From positions 16,957,078-17,021,077 of the forward strand of contig NC_077224.1 in the NCBI RefSeq assembly GCF_024763615.1: 64,000 nt of DNA. The letters run 5' to 3'. Below the pieces are notes generated by a model. That model was given only the letters and a program-made list of their open reading frames with translations, was not told the DNA's origin and did no database searches. Shown here piece after piece: positions 22,253 to 33,004 of this stretch. The translations under genes and the position numbers were made by a program. Position 1 is the first letter of the stretch; the number at the start of each line of letters is the position of its first letter. Source of the DNA: Phlebotomus papatasi (lineage: Eukaryota; Arthropoda; Insecta; Diptera; Psychodidae).

Positions 22253-22730
22253 TTCAAATAAATTAATTCAATTACCACTACTTTGACAATGCATTACCGA
22301 TTAAGACCGATGCAGTTGGATTTGAAATTTCAAGACCTTTCTGAAAATTACAATTTTAAACAATTTCACTTGAATTTTAGCCGCGTGGAGCAGTTGATTT
22401 GTGATCGTGAAAATTCAAAATAGCGAACTTTTTCGTTCGTATGTGTCTGTGAATGAAATGTTCATATTTTGTTATGCAAAACAGAATCGGTAGGGCCAAT
22501 TTCTAAATATACTAAAAAAAAATATGATTTCGGAGGAGTTGAATGAGGTAGGATTAGTTTCGGTAAAATAAACCGTTAGAGGATGCTTTTTTAGAAGGGA
22601 GTGGGGATCACCGAAGATTAGAAATTGCAAAAAAGATAATAATACTACGCTACTCCGGAAAACTTTTACTACAAATGTACAGAACATGTACAATTATTTC
22701 TTGATATTAAACTATGTAATGTACTTAGTA
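22253..22730. other. Gene-free spacer with an ACCGAT-repeat fragment
   Basis: 22290-22350 (ATTACCGATTAAGACCGATG, then a TTTCAAGACCTTTCT block) matches pieces near 9540-9610 and 28.6 kb. Nothing else seen. Confidence 0.45.
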
Positions 22731-22983
22731 CACTGAGAGAAATCCGAAAAAGTTAAAATAACATTCCTGAAATGTTAATTTTACCCTGCAGTATTGATCC
22801 AAAATCGGTGTAAATATTACCCTCTTTAGGTGTATTGGGGGTTAAAGTTACTCTTTGTTATGTTAATTTTACCATCAAAAAGGTGTAAAATTAACATTTA
22901 AAAATGTTGATATATTTTTACACCCAAAAAGTGTTAAAGTTATAAGGAAAAAAAGTTAATCGCACCCTCTTTTTTTCTCAGTA
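22731..22983 (+). mobile_element. CACTGAG MITE, copy 1 (253 bp)
   Basis: The left end CACTGAGAGAAATCCGAAAA and right end CGCACCCTC..TTTCTCAGTA are flanked by TA. Inside is an imperfect long inverted pair of GTTAATTTTACC/GGTGTAAAATTAAC words. Three further copies are at 26191, 26690 and 52451 (inverted). Confidence 0.85.
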
Positions 22984-22985
22984 TA

Positions 22986-24671
22986 GAATCAACTAAGTAA
23001 TAAGTGATTTCAACAAATTTTGTATATTTTTATACACAGCATTATCAGTGTACGTTCCGATATTTCATCAAATGATTAAATTCGAATTATGTCGCATAAC
23101 TTTGATTGTAAAAAAAAAATTAATTGTTTTAAGTATTGATTTTTTCTATAGTGAGAAAAAAAGACTTTAAAATAGCAATTATTTTAAGTGAATATTTCTA
23201 AAAAAAAAAAAAAAAAGAACATAATCCGCTTTCCGTCTCTATGGAATTGTTTTAAAATATATGTTTCGCGATTTCAACAATATTTCTTCCAAGAAATATT
23301 TCCACTCTTTTTGATGAAAATCTTAGAACACGCGCTCATGATTCCTTCCTGATCCCCCAGGGGGGCAGGGCAAGGGGCAGGGAGGAAAAGGTGAAATGTT
23401 GAAGATGTGGTATTGAATATTCTTCTCGAGAAGAAAGACAATGTGTCAGTGCTCGAGGGAGCATGACAAGGAAGAAAAAAAAGGTGAAGGATAGGATTTT
23501 AAGTGAGAAAGGAAGCTCCTTGTCAATAAAATGCAAAAATAAATCCCTAAAGGTTGTTATCGTTGAACATAAATTGAATGGTTTGAATATATAGATTTTT
23601 TCTCGACTTTCACGGTTTCCTTAGCTATTTCATCCTTTTCTCTTTGCCAATCCTGTCAATGTGAATATAAGTGGTTGACTTGGGGTATATGTAAAATGGT
23701 GATATTTATGGAATGAAGGAGACAGAACAAGGATGAGAAGAAAAAAGTTAGAAAAAGAATGATGTACGAAAAGGACGAATCACCGGAAATGTTGGGTGAG
23801 AGGAACAAGGCTACCAGTTTTCTTTTGAAAAGGATGTTGATGAGCCATGGGATGAAAATTTTCCACGAAAATTCCACCTCAAGGCAAAAGACGGCTACTG
23901 CATAAGAAGACGACAGACTGACAGTTTATGCAGAGAGAGGAAAAATAAAATGAAATATAGAAACATTGCTTGAGGATAGAAAGGATGTGTACAAAAAGGA
24001 AGTCAAAATTTGTATTTATATATATTTTTTTATGACTTATGCCACTCACACATTTGTCACAGGCGTAATTCCCATGGAGGTTTTTCCCGGAGAATGAAAA
24101 AAGGCAACATCTCTTCAAGGACTTTTCTATTCGGGAAAAATGTCGAAGGACTCTTTCATGTGGACACTGTGTTGACTGTACCATGAAATTGTGCAAAGAG
24201 GATGTTGAGAGAGGAATAAAGAATTTCGTGTTGCAATAAAAATATTATTAATATATAGAAAATGCCTTATTCCCAGAAGGACTAGGGAGGATCGTGAATA
24301 TAAATTTAGGGGTACAAGCCTGAAAAGAAAAACTGACAAGAACCATATAGAAATGTCACATTTAATTTGTTCGAGAGATTTCAGTGAACAACTTGAAAAT
24401 GGTTAAGAGAGGTGTTGGAAAGTGTCTATGTGGAAGGCAATTAGGATATAAGTATTTCAAAGGGAATCCGGCTTTAAAATCCGTAGTGTTCAAAGGGTGT
24501 ACTTCATGTTTCATTTCCTAGGGTGGAACAATCCGGCTTATCTATCTGCTTAAGAGCCAACGATCTTGCTCATTGCATCAGTGAGATCCTTAATGGAAGT
24601 GGTGATCTTTAGGTAATGAGTTAGCGGTCGAAATAGAAGAAGCGTTCACAGGACACTGAGGGAGAAATATC
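22986..24671. other. Gene-free stretch
   Basis: AT-rich sequence with a long A run near 23200 and C/G patches near 23359. No gene or repeat family recognised. Confidence 0.5.
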
Positions 24672-25310
24672 CGGTGAATAATCCTAAAGGCAAAAATCCT
24701 CTATGGGCCAAAATCAGGAATGAATCAAAATTCCGAAAACCGCAAGCCGAAATCCCGAATGCGTCGAAAACTGAAGAGCTCAAAATCCAGAAAGCCAAAA
24801 TTCTGTATGGGCCAAAATCCCGAATGAATCAAGATTCCCAAAGCCGAAATCCCGAACCGTCAAAATTCCAAATGGCAAAGTCCCTTTAAGTCTAAATTCC
24901 GAATGGGTCGAAAACCTGAAGGAGTGAAATCCCGAAAGTAAAATCCTGTATGTGCCAAAATACCGAATGAATCAAAATTCCGAAAGCCGCAAGCCGAAAT
25001 CCCGAATGCGTCGAAAACCTGAAGAGGTCACAATCCAGAAAACCAAAATTCCGAATGAATCAAAATTCCGAAAGCCTAAATCTCGAAAACCAAAAATCCC
25101 GAAAGGTCAAAATTCCAAATGGCAAAATCCCATATAAGTCTAAATTCCGAATGTGTCGAAAATCTTAAGGGGTGAAATCCAGAATGCAAAATCCTGTATG
25201 AGCCAAAATCACGAATGAATCAAAATCCCGGGTTGAAATTCTGAAAGCCAAAATCGCGAACGGGCCAAAAATCCAAAAACTAAAGTCACGAACGACTCAA
25301 ACATCTCCCA
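24672..25310. repeat. Higher-order tandem repeat, 248-bp unit of CCGAAAGCCAAAAT-like monomers
   Basis: The monomer is about 16-20 bp (variants of AATCCCGAAAGCCAAAAT). Longer blocks recur at a 248-bp offset: GTCTAAATTCCGAATG at 24890 and 25138, and GCAAGCCGAAATCCCGAATG at about 24742 and 24990. About 2.5 higher-order units are present. The monomer is the same as in the foldback arms at 244-469 and 4067-5026, but no inverted partner is present here. Confidence 0.85.
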
Positions 25311-26190
25311 ATTTCAGCTACAAATCACCTAGTTCCTAAATATTTTTATAAGCATAAATTAGTTTCGAAGGCGTTTAAAAAAAAATTAGCAATATTCCAC
25401 AAAAACTAGATGATTTGAGGCTAAACTTGCGAGATGTTTGATGTCGGACGTACTCCAAGTTTCTAACATTTCGGAATAAAGAAGGTTATCTATTTTTAAT
25501 CTTGAGTTAGAATCCAATGCAAGGATTCCAGTGGAATCTTTGGATTGAAACATTTATTCGATTCGACGTTGAATTAACTCTTTTTCGTTGTGATTTTCGG
25601 TTAACTATATTTTAGATTTGATTTTACTTCTATTTAGGTGTAATATTCGGAAGAGTTGTTTTAACTTTTTTTTCCTAAAATTTACATGACAAAATAGTGT
25701 AAATAACTCGTTTTAAGACTGAAAATAACTCCTTATAAGAGTTAAAATAACTCGTTTCAAGAGTTTAAAAAAAACTCTTTTTTGTAGTTAAAATAACTCT
25801 TTCAAACCCCAAAATGAATATGTTTTGCAATTTTTTGTTTTTTTTTATTTTATCATTTTCTTTATTAATATTTTCTTGACTTCAAATTCCCTATGTTCCG
25901 AGCGAAATATCACGAATAATTCAAGCACATGTCTTTATGAAGCACTGTTAGGCATATTTCTAATTGATGTTCCATATGAACTTTGTCACACGAAAATCTT
26001 CTTGACTGAAGTGTATTCTTAAATCGAAAACACTTAAGCATATACTTCAGTCAAAGTGAAATTTTACATCGAAAAAAGTTATAAATTAATAAATATCGGA
26101 CGAATTAATTCAACCCGCACGAAGAGTTGTTTCAACTCTACTTACTAAAATTTACAACGAAAAAGAGTGACAATTACATTGATATTCGTA
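25311..26190. other. Gene-free stretch rich in AACTC(T/G) words
   Basis: 25570-25810 and 26110-26160 repeat (T)AAAATAACTC(G/T)TTT and GAGTTGTTT(C/T)AAC. A matching GAGTTGATTCAACTC and an AGTTTCTTTAACTTTTTAGG..CTCAGTGTA end lie at 26451-26511. It may be the disrupted arms of a larger element into which CACTGAG copy 2 inserted; its ends are not resolved. Confidence 0.4.
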
Positions 26191-26449
26191 CACTGAGAGA
26201 AATCGGAAAAACTTAAAATAACATTCCGGAAATGTTAATTTTACCCTGCAGTATTGATCCGAAATCGGTGTAAATATTATGCTTTTTAGGTGTATTAAGG
26301 GTTGGGTTAAAATTACCCTTTTTCATGTTATTTTTACCCTTAAAAAGGTGTCAAATTAACATTAAAAAATGTTGATATATTTTTACACCTAAAAAGTGTC
26401 AAAGTTATGAGGAAGAAAAGTTAATCGCACCCCCGTTTTTTTCTTAGTG
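26191..26449 (+). mobile_element. CACTGAG MITE, copy 2
   Basis: Starts CACTGAGAGAAATCGGAAAA, ends ..TTTCTTAGTG, and is TA-flanked. It has the same orientation as copies 1 and 3. Confidence 0.85.
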
Positions 26450-26689
26450 TAGAGTTGATTCAACTCCGTCATAGAGTTTCTTTAACTTTTTAGGTTTTTT
26501 CTCAGTGTAGTTATTTCTATATATTTCTGATAGAGAGTCGTCGTCGGAAAATTGGTGTTCTTCTAAGCCATCTGATGGATCTGTACGATGAAGTTTGGAG
26601 CAATGTTGCCCGTTGCCAATAAGCTAACTTAACGCCATCTGCCAGCAAATGTTGGGAACTTATTTATACTCCTAATATTGATGTTCTTA

Positions 26690-26935
26690 CACTGAGAGAA
26701 ATCCGAAAAAGTTAAAATAACATTCCCGAAATGTTAATTTTACCCTGCATTATCGATCCGAAATCGGTGTAAATATTATGCCTTTTAGGTGTATTATGGG
26801 TTAAAGTTACCCTTTTTCATGTTACACTTAAAAAGGTGTAAAATTAACATTAAAAAATGCTGATATATTTTTACACCTAAAAAGTGTTAAAGTTACAAAG
26901 AAAAATAGTTAATCGCACCCCCTTTTTTTTCAGTT
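26690..26935 (+). mobile_element. CACTGAG MITE, copy 3
   Basis: Starts CACTGAGAGAAATCCGAAAA, ends ..TTTTTCAGTT, and is TA-flanked. It lies 240 bp after copy 2 in the same orientation and has a small internal deletion compared with copy 2. Confidence 0.85.
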
Positions 26936-28399
26936 TAGCATTCTATGTCAAAATACAGCCTTTGTGTCATTGCAATGCATCGGCTTTAGTATGAATACAA
27001 AGCTATAAAAAATTTAGATAAAGAACTCTTTAATAAAAATCACAAATTTCACAGAAAGAACTTCCCTCTGAAAGGTCGATGGCGCCAGTAAAATAACGCA
27101 AAAGCGAACCGCTTCAAGATAAAATGAACAACACAAATTCTGCGTAATCTCATGTACAAAACAGAAAAAAAAAAACAATGGTAGAAAAAGAATTAAAAAA
27201 AAATCTCGGGAAAAATTATAGAGAGAAATGGAAAAAGAATATAGAACAAAATGAAAAATAGATTAGAATTTTATCATTTTTGCCGTTTTTTTCTTCTCTT
27301 TTCATCCAACTCTTTCACACCCACTATCAACGCATTTACAATCCTGAAGCTTGAAGTAATATATGTATTTTTTTCATATTCTTTCTATATATCTTTCTCG
27401 AAAACATAATGCGAGAAAAACCAGAAACGAGAGAAAAATGTATTTAACATGAAAATATTTGTGTTGCTCGTCGAGTGTGAAAATCTCATTCTTATGCCGG
27501 CATATCTGAGAAACTGAGTATTATAGAAGATAGACAATGCAAACACCATTACAAATATTATATGGAATATATATCTTTCCAACACTTTCAAAATATATAT
27601 ATTTTTTGAGACATAAATAATAAAAAATAAATAAATAAAGTTCTATTTGGTTCTATTTCAATAGAATCATCATTTTCTTTCTTTTTACTTGAAGTTAAAC
27701 ACAAAAGAGGAAGGACATGGAAAATAAAATTCAAGTTCTTTGGGAATTTGGGATGTTGTATATATTGCTTAGAAAGAAAAATCCATTCACCCACACAGAT
27801 GCTAGAGATAAAAATGGATAAGAAAATTGAGTGGTTTGAAGCAAAAAGAAAATCAATCACCACTTTTGAAAGATAAAAGCTTCACCCTTTCTTAAAAAAA
27901 AGAAGATCTAGGGCAGAAAAGAAATTGCGGAAAAACAGGAAAAACTTTTGAGATAGAGACAATGGATAAATGATGAAAAATACACAAGGCACATACATAT
28001 ATCCCTTTAGCCAAGGAAATTCAATGGAAAATTGAAAAACAGAGTAAATCTTATTGTGCGAAGAAAATCCCAGAGATTTTCGGGATATACCCTCTAAAAA
28101 CGCACAAACACATCAGTTTATTTAATTTAACTGAATAAAAGCATTGTACACCACCGACTTTTCTTGCTGTCTGCCCTTCAGAATTTTCTAACATTTTATT
28201 TATGACACCCATTCCAGAAAGAAAACACTCCTAAGAACATTGCACGATCTTTGAATATTACGTAAAAACCATTCTTTTAAAATTACTTTTCGCTCTCATT
28301 TTGAACCATTTTATTGGGCATAGAGGACGAAAACTCAGGACTTCAAAATTATATTGAAATTTAAAGTAAAAGTTGTGATTAGAAGGATTTTGATCGAAT
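26936..28399. other. Gene-free stretch
   Basis: AT-rich, many A runs, AAAT repeats near 27624. No gene or repeat family recognised. Confidence 0.5.
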
Positions 28400-28788
28400 A
28401 AATCCGCCTAAAATCGATAATAGCTACTTTTTTGTATTTACCGATTGATAGCAGATTTGAATCGATTTACATGGTATTGTGGAAGACTCACAGCTAATAG
28501 TTAAAAATACCATAGAATACTATGTAATTTCGAATAAAATACAGTTACGTACTCAACCGGTTCATTACCGATTCACAATTGGTTAAAACTTGTACAAACT
28601 TGTTCAAGAATCTAAGACCTTTCTAACATATTCAATGTCAGCCCAAACAGTCAAACAATATGGTCTCTAGAGTTACATTATTAACTATTTGACCTTGAAA
28701 AGACCAGTTTTAGGAATGATTCAAGGTTAATCGCTATAACATATCTAGATATAAAAGAGGTGGCAAAGCGTCCCAAGCTTTGCGAAAT

Positions 28789-28865
28789 GCTCGAACTCGT
28801 GACTTAGATGCTATACCGCAAAAGTACTTTCGCATCATTTATCGTTTACCGATTCCTAACTGATT
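28789..28865 (-). repeat. tRNA-like SINE fragment
   Basis: On the minus strand GATGCGAAAGTACTTTTGCG (A-box position) precedes CACGAGTTCGAGC (B-box-like GTTCGA) at tRNA-like spacing. A matching piece is at 56716-56775. No folded tRNA can be drawn, so it is a degraded tRNA-derived promoter at best. Confidence 0.35.
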
Positions 28866-29509
28866 TGAACCGATTTATAAATCATTCAAAAGATACCCCA
28901 AAACAGTTTTAAAAATAATAAAATTAATTTTCACATAAAAATTAGTTATCGGTTGTGAACTGGTCCATTACCGGTTCAAAACCGATTGGAGCCGATTTAG
29001 TTTTGTCGGAAATTCCAAGACTTTTCCAACGTCCCCAAACATGACCCCATTTGCTTGATAAATGCGCTCTCTAGTGTCTTTTTAACCTTTGACATTGAAA
29101 AACCGTTATTAGGAATGATTCAACGGTATTTTCGTATTTGGACGAAATATTTGCCTGGATATAATCTCTAAAACATATCCAAAAATGAAAAAAAATCGCA
29201 CGACGCTTTTTCGAGCAATCCCAAAAAACATAGTTTTGCAGGGGAAGAGGAGGGGTGGGGGAAAAAGAGGGGCATGTTAACGATCCTTGGGTCGACTTTT
29301 GTGGGGGTCCCCGAAGGTCCCAAGTCGCTATCTCTTACCGTTTGGCCTCTAGAGCTGGCGACAGCCGGACGGACAGACGGACAGACGGACAAACAGCGTG
29401 ACGACATTTCTCAGAAATCGTATAAAACGAAGAGTTGTTGAGAAAAGTGGTCTCCGGGGGGTGGAAGGCGGAAATTTGGGGGGGGGGAGGTGAAAAAATC
29501 GAGTTATTA

Positions 29510-29660
29510 TATATCGTCGGTTGCGTCTACCTCTGTCGTATCTGCATTTGTTTTGTATCTGCATTCGGTGCGAGCTACAATACATACGTCCCCTCTTGCG
29601 TTAAATGCTGATACAAAAAAAAATGCAGATACGACAGAGGTAGATGCAACCGACGATATA
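29510..29660. mobile_element. 151-bp palindromic MITE, TATATCGTCGGTTGC ends
   Basis: The arms (TATATCGTCGGTTGCGTCTA.. and its complement) pair for about 50 bp with few mismatches, continuing through CCTCTGTCGTATCTGCATTT. The centre is about 40 bp. It sits at the edge of the composite repeat and is absent from the corresponding part of the 55.6 kb copy. Confidence 0.85.
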
Positions 29661-29840
29661 CTGCTCTCTCTGTAGAGTTCGAGCAGTAAAATTAATGGAC
29701 AACGAATTTTACAAATACAGCCGGTCAATAGCGAATTCAAGATCGACCCAAACGGTTAAACAGTACGTTCTCTTTTGACATTGAAAAGAGCGTTTTTAGG
29801 AATGACTCAAGGTCACAAAATTGTAGAGCGGTAAATTTCC

Positions 29841-31138
29841 TATAAAACTACGCTAATTAGAAATTTCTGGAGCGTTCGGGTAGCTCGTAAAAAAATATAA
29901 TAACCGTTTTGTGACTTTTTGCCCCAGCCTTTTCTATGTTAAATTTGTTTTCGGTTATCATTTTCTTACGTAAGTAAAAGTGTTTCTTCTTCTAGAATTG
30001 TTTTGTAAATTTATTTAAGTTGTGTAGCTATCATGACAGTAAAAATTGCTTAGAAAATTGAGGATCGAACAAAGGGTCTCTGCGTCGTCAAGCTTATGCT
30101 TTTCCTGTGATCGTTCGAACAGATATTTCATAAAAATGTTTAATAACATGGCAATTTTTTTATCTCAACCTTAATACGGGCATTATGTACAATAGAGGAA
30201 CAAGGCCTGTCCGAAAGCACCATTGCCAATTTATTAACGAAAAATTCCTGATGACCTAAAGCATACTCGAACTCTGGACTCTCGCTTTGTATAGAGGAAG
30301 TGCTTTAACACTTGTACCTCGGTCATATGGTAAATTTTTCAACTTAAAATTGGTAATCACCATTATTTCGTTTGAATTGTAGATGTTATATCAAATAAAT
30401 TGTAAAGTACTAAAAACACAAAAGAAAGAGTATCTTCTCGGTATTTTCTGTGCTTCTCAGGCAACATTATCATCAAAAAAGGTCACAGTAAATCCTTTTT
30501 CTTTTCCCCACAGTGTACATTCCAAAGAGTTTCGTAACACAATCCAGAAACCACCGCAAGAGAAAACGAAGAAAAGCAATTTTTCTTCACAACAAACTGC
30601 AAATTGTGGAAAACTCCACTTTTCCACGCATTTTGTTTGTCTACATAATCTAAAGCGATATACTTAGCAGAAATGAATGAGATGTAATAAAAAATCCCGC
30701 AACTCACACATTCAAACACAACAACAACAAAAAAGTGTCTAAACTCAAGGTCTGTCAAGGTCGCGAGTGTATGAAAAAAATATATATAACTTCACATTCA
30801 CTATCAATACATAAGAGGAGCATTAATGTATCTCACATTAAAATGTACATTTTTTATATGTAGCTCTGTTTTTTTTTATTAATAATCTTCTTTCTCTCTC
30901 TCTTGCTCTTCGTTATTTTTGTCTGCTTTTTAAATATGATTGAAGACACAAGTGATGGAAGAAACACATGTACACGCTAAATTATCTCATTTTGCTTCTT
31001 TCTCTCCCTCAAACTTCATCATCATCTGAGTTTGTTTCTTATATATCTTCCGTACCTTTGCCATCATCATCTTTTCTTCCCCAGAAGATTGTGTAGCAAT
31101 GCTCTTTTGGGTCTTTGGAATATTGTATACCCGAGAAA
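29841..31138. other. Gene-free stretch with a possible tRNA-like fragment
   Basis: The minus strand of 30266-30335 reads GGTACAAGTGTTAAAGCACTT then CCAGAGTTCGAGT, resembling A- and B-box spacing. Otherwise there are no genes, only CT- and AT-rich tracts. Confidence 0.4.
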
Positions 31139-33004
31139 TATATCGCTCATTCGAAGTCAAAGGGGCACAACTCGATTTTTTTCATGCGATTATGAGATTT
31201 TGAAATAAGGGATTTAGGAAAACATTGCATATTTAAATACTAAATATTACTTACAACGTTTGAATAGTTATCTAAATCCCATTTAGTATAAACGTACCTG
31301 AAAAGAAAAGAAGGGAAATACAAGAATTAGTAAGTTTGTTGACAATTAAACTACCTGACTGAATAAATGTTTTAGACGATGCGATTTCATAAGGATTATC
31401 GTTAAGGTACAATAATGCTACATTAGCAAGTTTAAAAACTTACATACTATATCTACAAAAAGTATTTTATTTAAAAAAATCTTCCTTTATTTTCAAATGA
31501 CAACTCTCTTGTTTGATTGTCAGTCTTATTTGATTAGTAACAGTCTATCTTTATTAAAATTCTGTTAGATAGCGCTGGTGTCTAATTCCACGAAATAACC
31601 TCAAAAAATCAAAATTTGTGCTATACGGATACACGACCTACAAGACAAAACAAACTCGGGCTTAACCTCAAGAATATTTAACCTGTAATATTTGGCTGTA
31701 TAGATTTATTCCAAACTGTCATACACTTTGGGGCTTATGATCATCGATTAGAGGTCCTTTGCATAAATTTCCTTTACCTAATTCTTTACTGCCAAATTTA
31801 ACAGGCTAGATGCTCTAGACGATCAGCCTGTGTTTATTTGAGACCTAGTGCTCTAGACACACTTACGACTTTAGCTGAGTGAGAAACGGCTTACCCTTTA
31901 AGGACGAATGGGACACCCAAGTAAGCAGTCTCTCGATTTAAGTCGTAAGGGTGTCTAGGGCATAAGGCTTAGCCATAACGTCGGTTCCAAAGAAGACTAT
32001 TGTAAGTCTAAAATGTAAACTTTACAGGAAAGAGCTTTAAAGTTTGACACCTAAAATATATTTTTATTAATTTTACTGCAATTAATATATTTTCAACTTT
32101 TGAAACTATTGTATCATATTTACGCATAGAATATCTTTTGGTTAACGCTACTTTTAAGTTACTTACAGTAAAATTGTGGGCAAAAAACTCGATGATTGAG
32201 CACGCTAATTTTCAGTTTTTTTTTCTAGTAGATTTTCCAGAAATATCTGAATCAACCTAAAATTTTGTTAGGATGTAGATCTAAGGTTTCTGCATCCAAT
32301 TATACCATGTTTTTATACTACTGTAAGTAGACTTATAATAGTCTTCTTTGGAGCCGGCGATATGCAGTAATTTCTTAATTTCTTGACTTAGAGTTAGATA
32401 TTATGGATAAATGATCCATTATGCCTTATACGGACTTCAGACCTAAGGCTTTGCTATCTGGCTTAACTCCTCTAATTCCTTATCAGGCACGATTTTTAGG
32501 AAATTGTTGCTTAGAATTGGATATTAAGGGCAAATGATCCAATAGATTTTGAAAAATCAATAAAATTTCTTGTTATTTAGATCTTTGAGACCTTCGGGAA
32601 CTGGGCTAAACCTCCAGTCTAAAGCTGGCATTAGACGAACTGATGGTTTAAGCCCAGAGATGGCTTAGTGGGAAACTGATGCTAATATAGTTTGATCGTT
32701 TTGATTATAAAACATTTTTGATTATAAATAAATTAGTAAGTATTTAGGATTTTGAGACTTTCGAAAATTAAGCTAAACTTCTAGTTTGAAAAGCGCTTTA
32801 CATAGCGCGTCAGATTAAATTAGATTTTACCTTAATTTCTAATCTAATGTTTCATTACAAAAATCAGTGGACATAACTATTCCTGTGGAAATCTAGACCA
32901 CTTTCTCCTAGCACTCAAGCATACAGAACAGAAATCTTTCATGGTATCTTCCATAATAGTTCACAAAATGAATTGTGCCCCTGTAATTCAAAATGAGCGA
33001 TATA
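31139..33004. mobile_element. 1.87-kb inverted-repeat element, TATATCGCTCATT ends
   Basis: The left end TATATCGCTCATTCGAAGTC then GGGGCACAACTC, and the right end (complement TATATCGCTCATTTTGAATT then GGGGCACAATTC), form about 40-bp imperfect terminal repeats. The interior has two foldbacks: 31849-31874 with 31935-31962 (CTTACGACTT/AAGTCGTAAG), and 31981-32010 with 32329-32356 (CCAAAGAAGACTATT and complement). No transposase frame is visible. Confidence 0.65.

Larger units (their letters stand above)
28400..29840 (+). repeat. Composite dispersed repeat with ACCGGT/ACCGATT words, copy 1
   Basis: 28430-29010 is rich in ACCGGTTCA, TTACCGATTC and CCGATT words. 29190-29480 (TTTTTCGAGCAATCCCAAAA..., TTAACGATCCTTGGGTCGAC, CTCTAGAGCTGGCGACAG, CGTCTGTCCGTC complement) is the reverse complement of 55670-55930. 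The block carries overlapping peptides such as SVCPSV..SSRGQTVRD in both copies. These are repeat-encoded and I do not call them a gene. A 151-bp palindromic MITE is inserted at 29510-29660. Confidence 0.7.

Noticed and set aside
24672..25310. Short regularly spaced repeats resembling a CRISPR array
   Set aside because: The monomers abut or vary without unique spacers, they occur as inverted arms elsewhere, and the genome is eukaryotic in character.
29168..29585. Peptide SVCPSV..SSRGQTVRD open on both copies (also 55594-55928)
   Set aside because: Present only because the dispersed repeat is open there. Copies are in different frames and truncated by unrelated flanks, and there is no evidence of selection on the protein.
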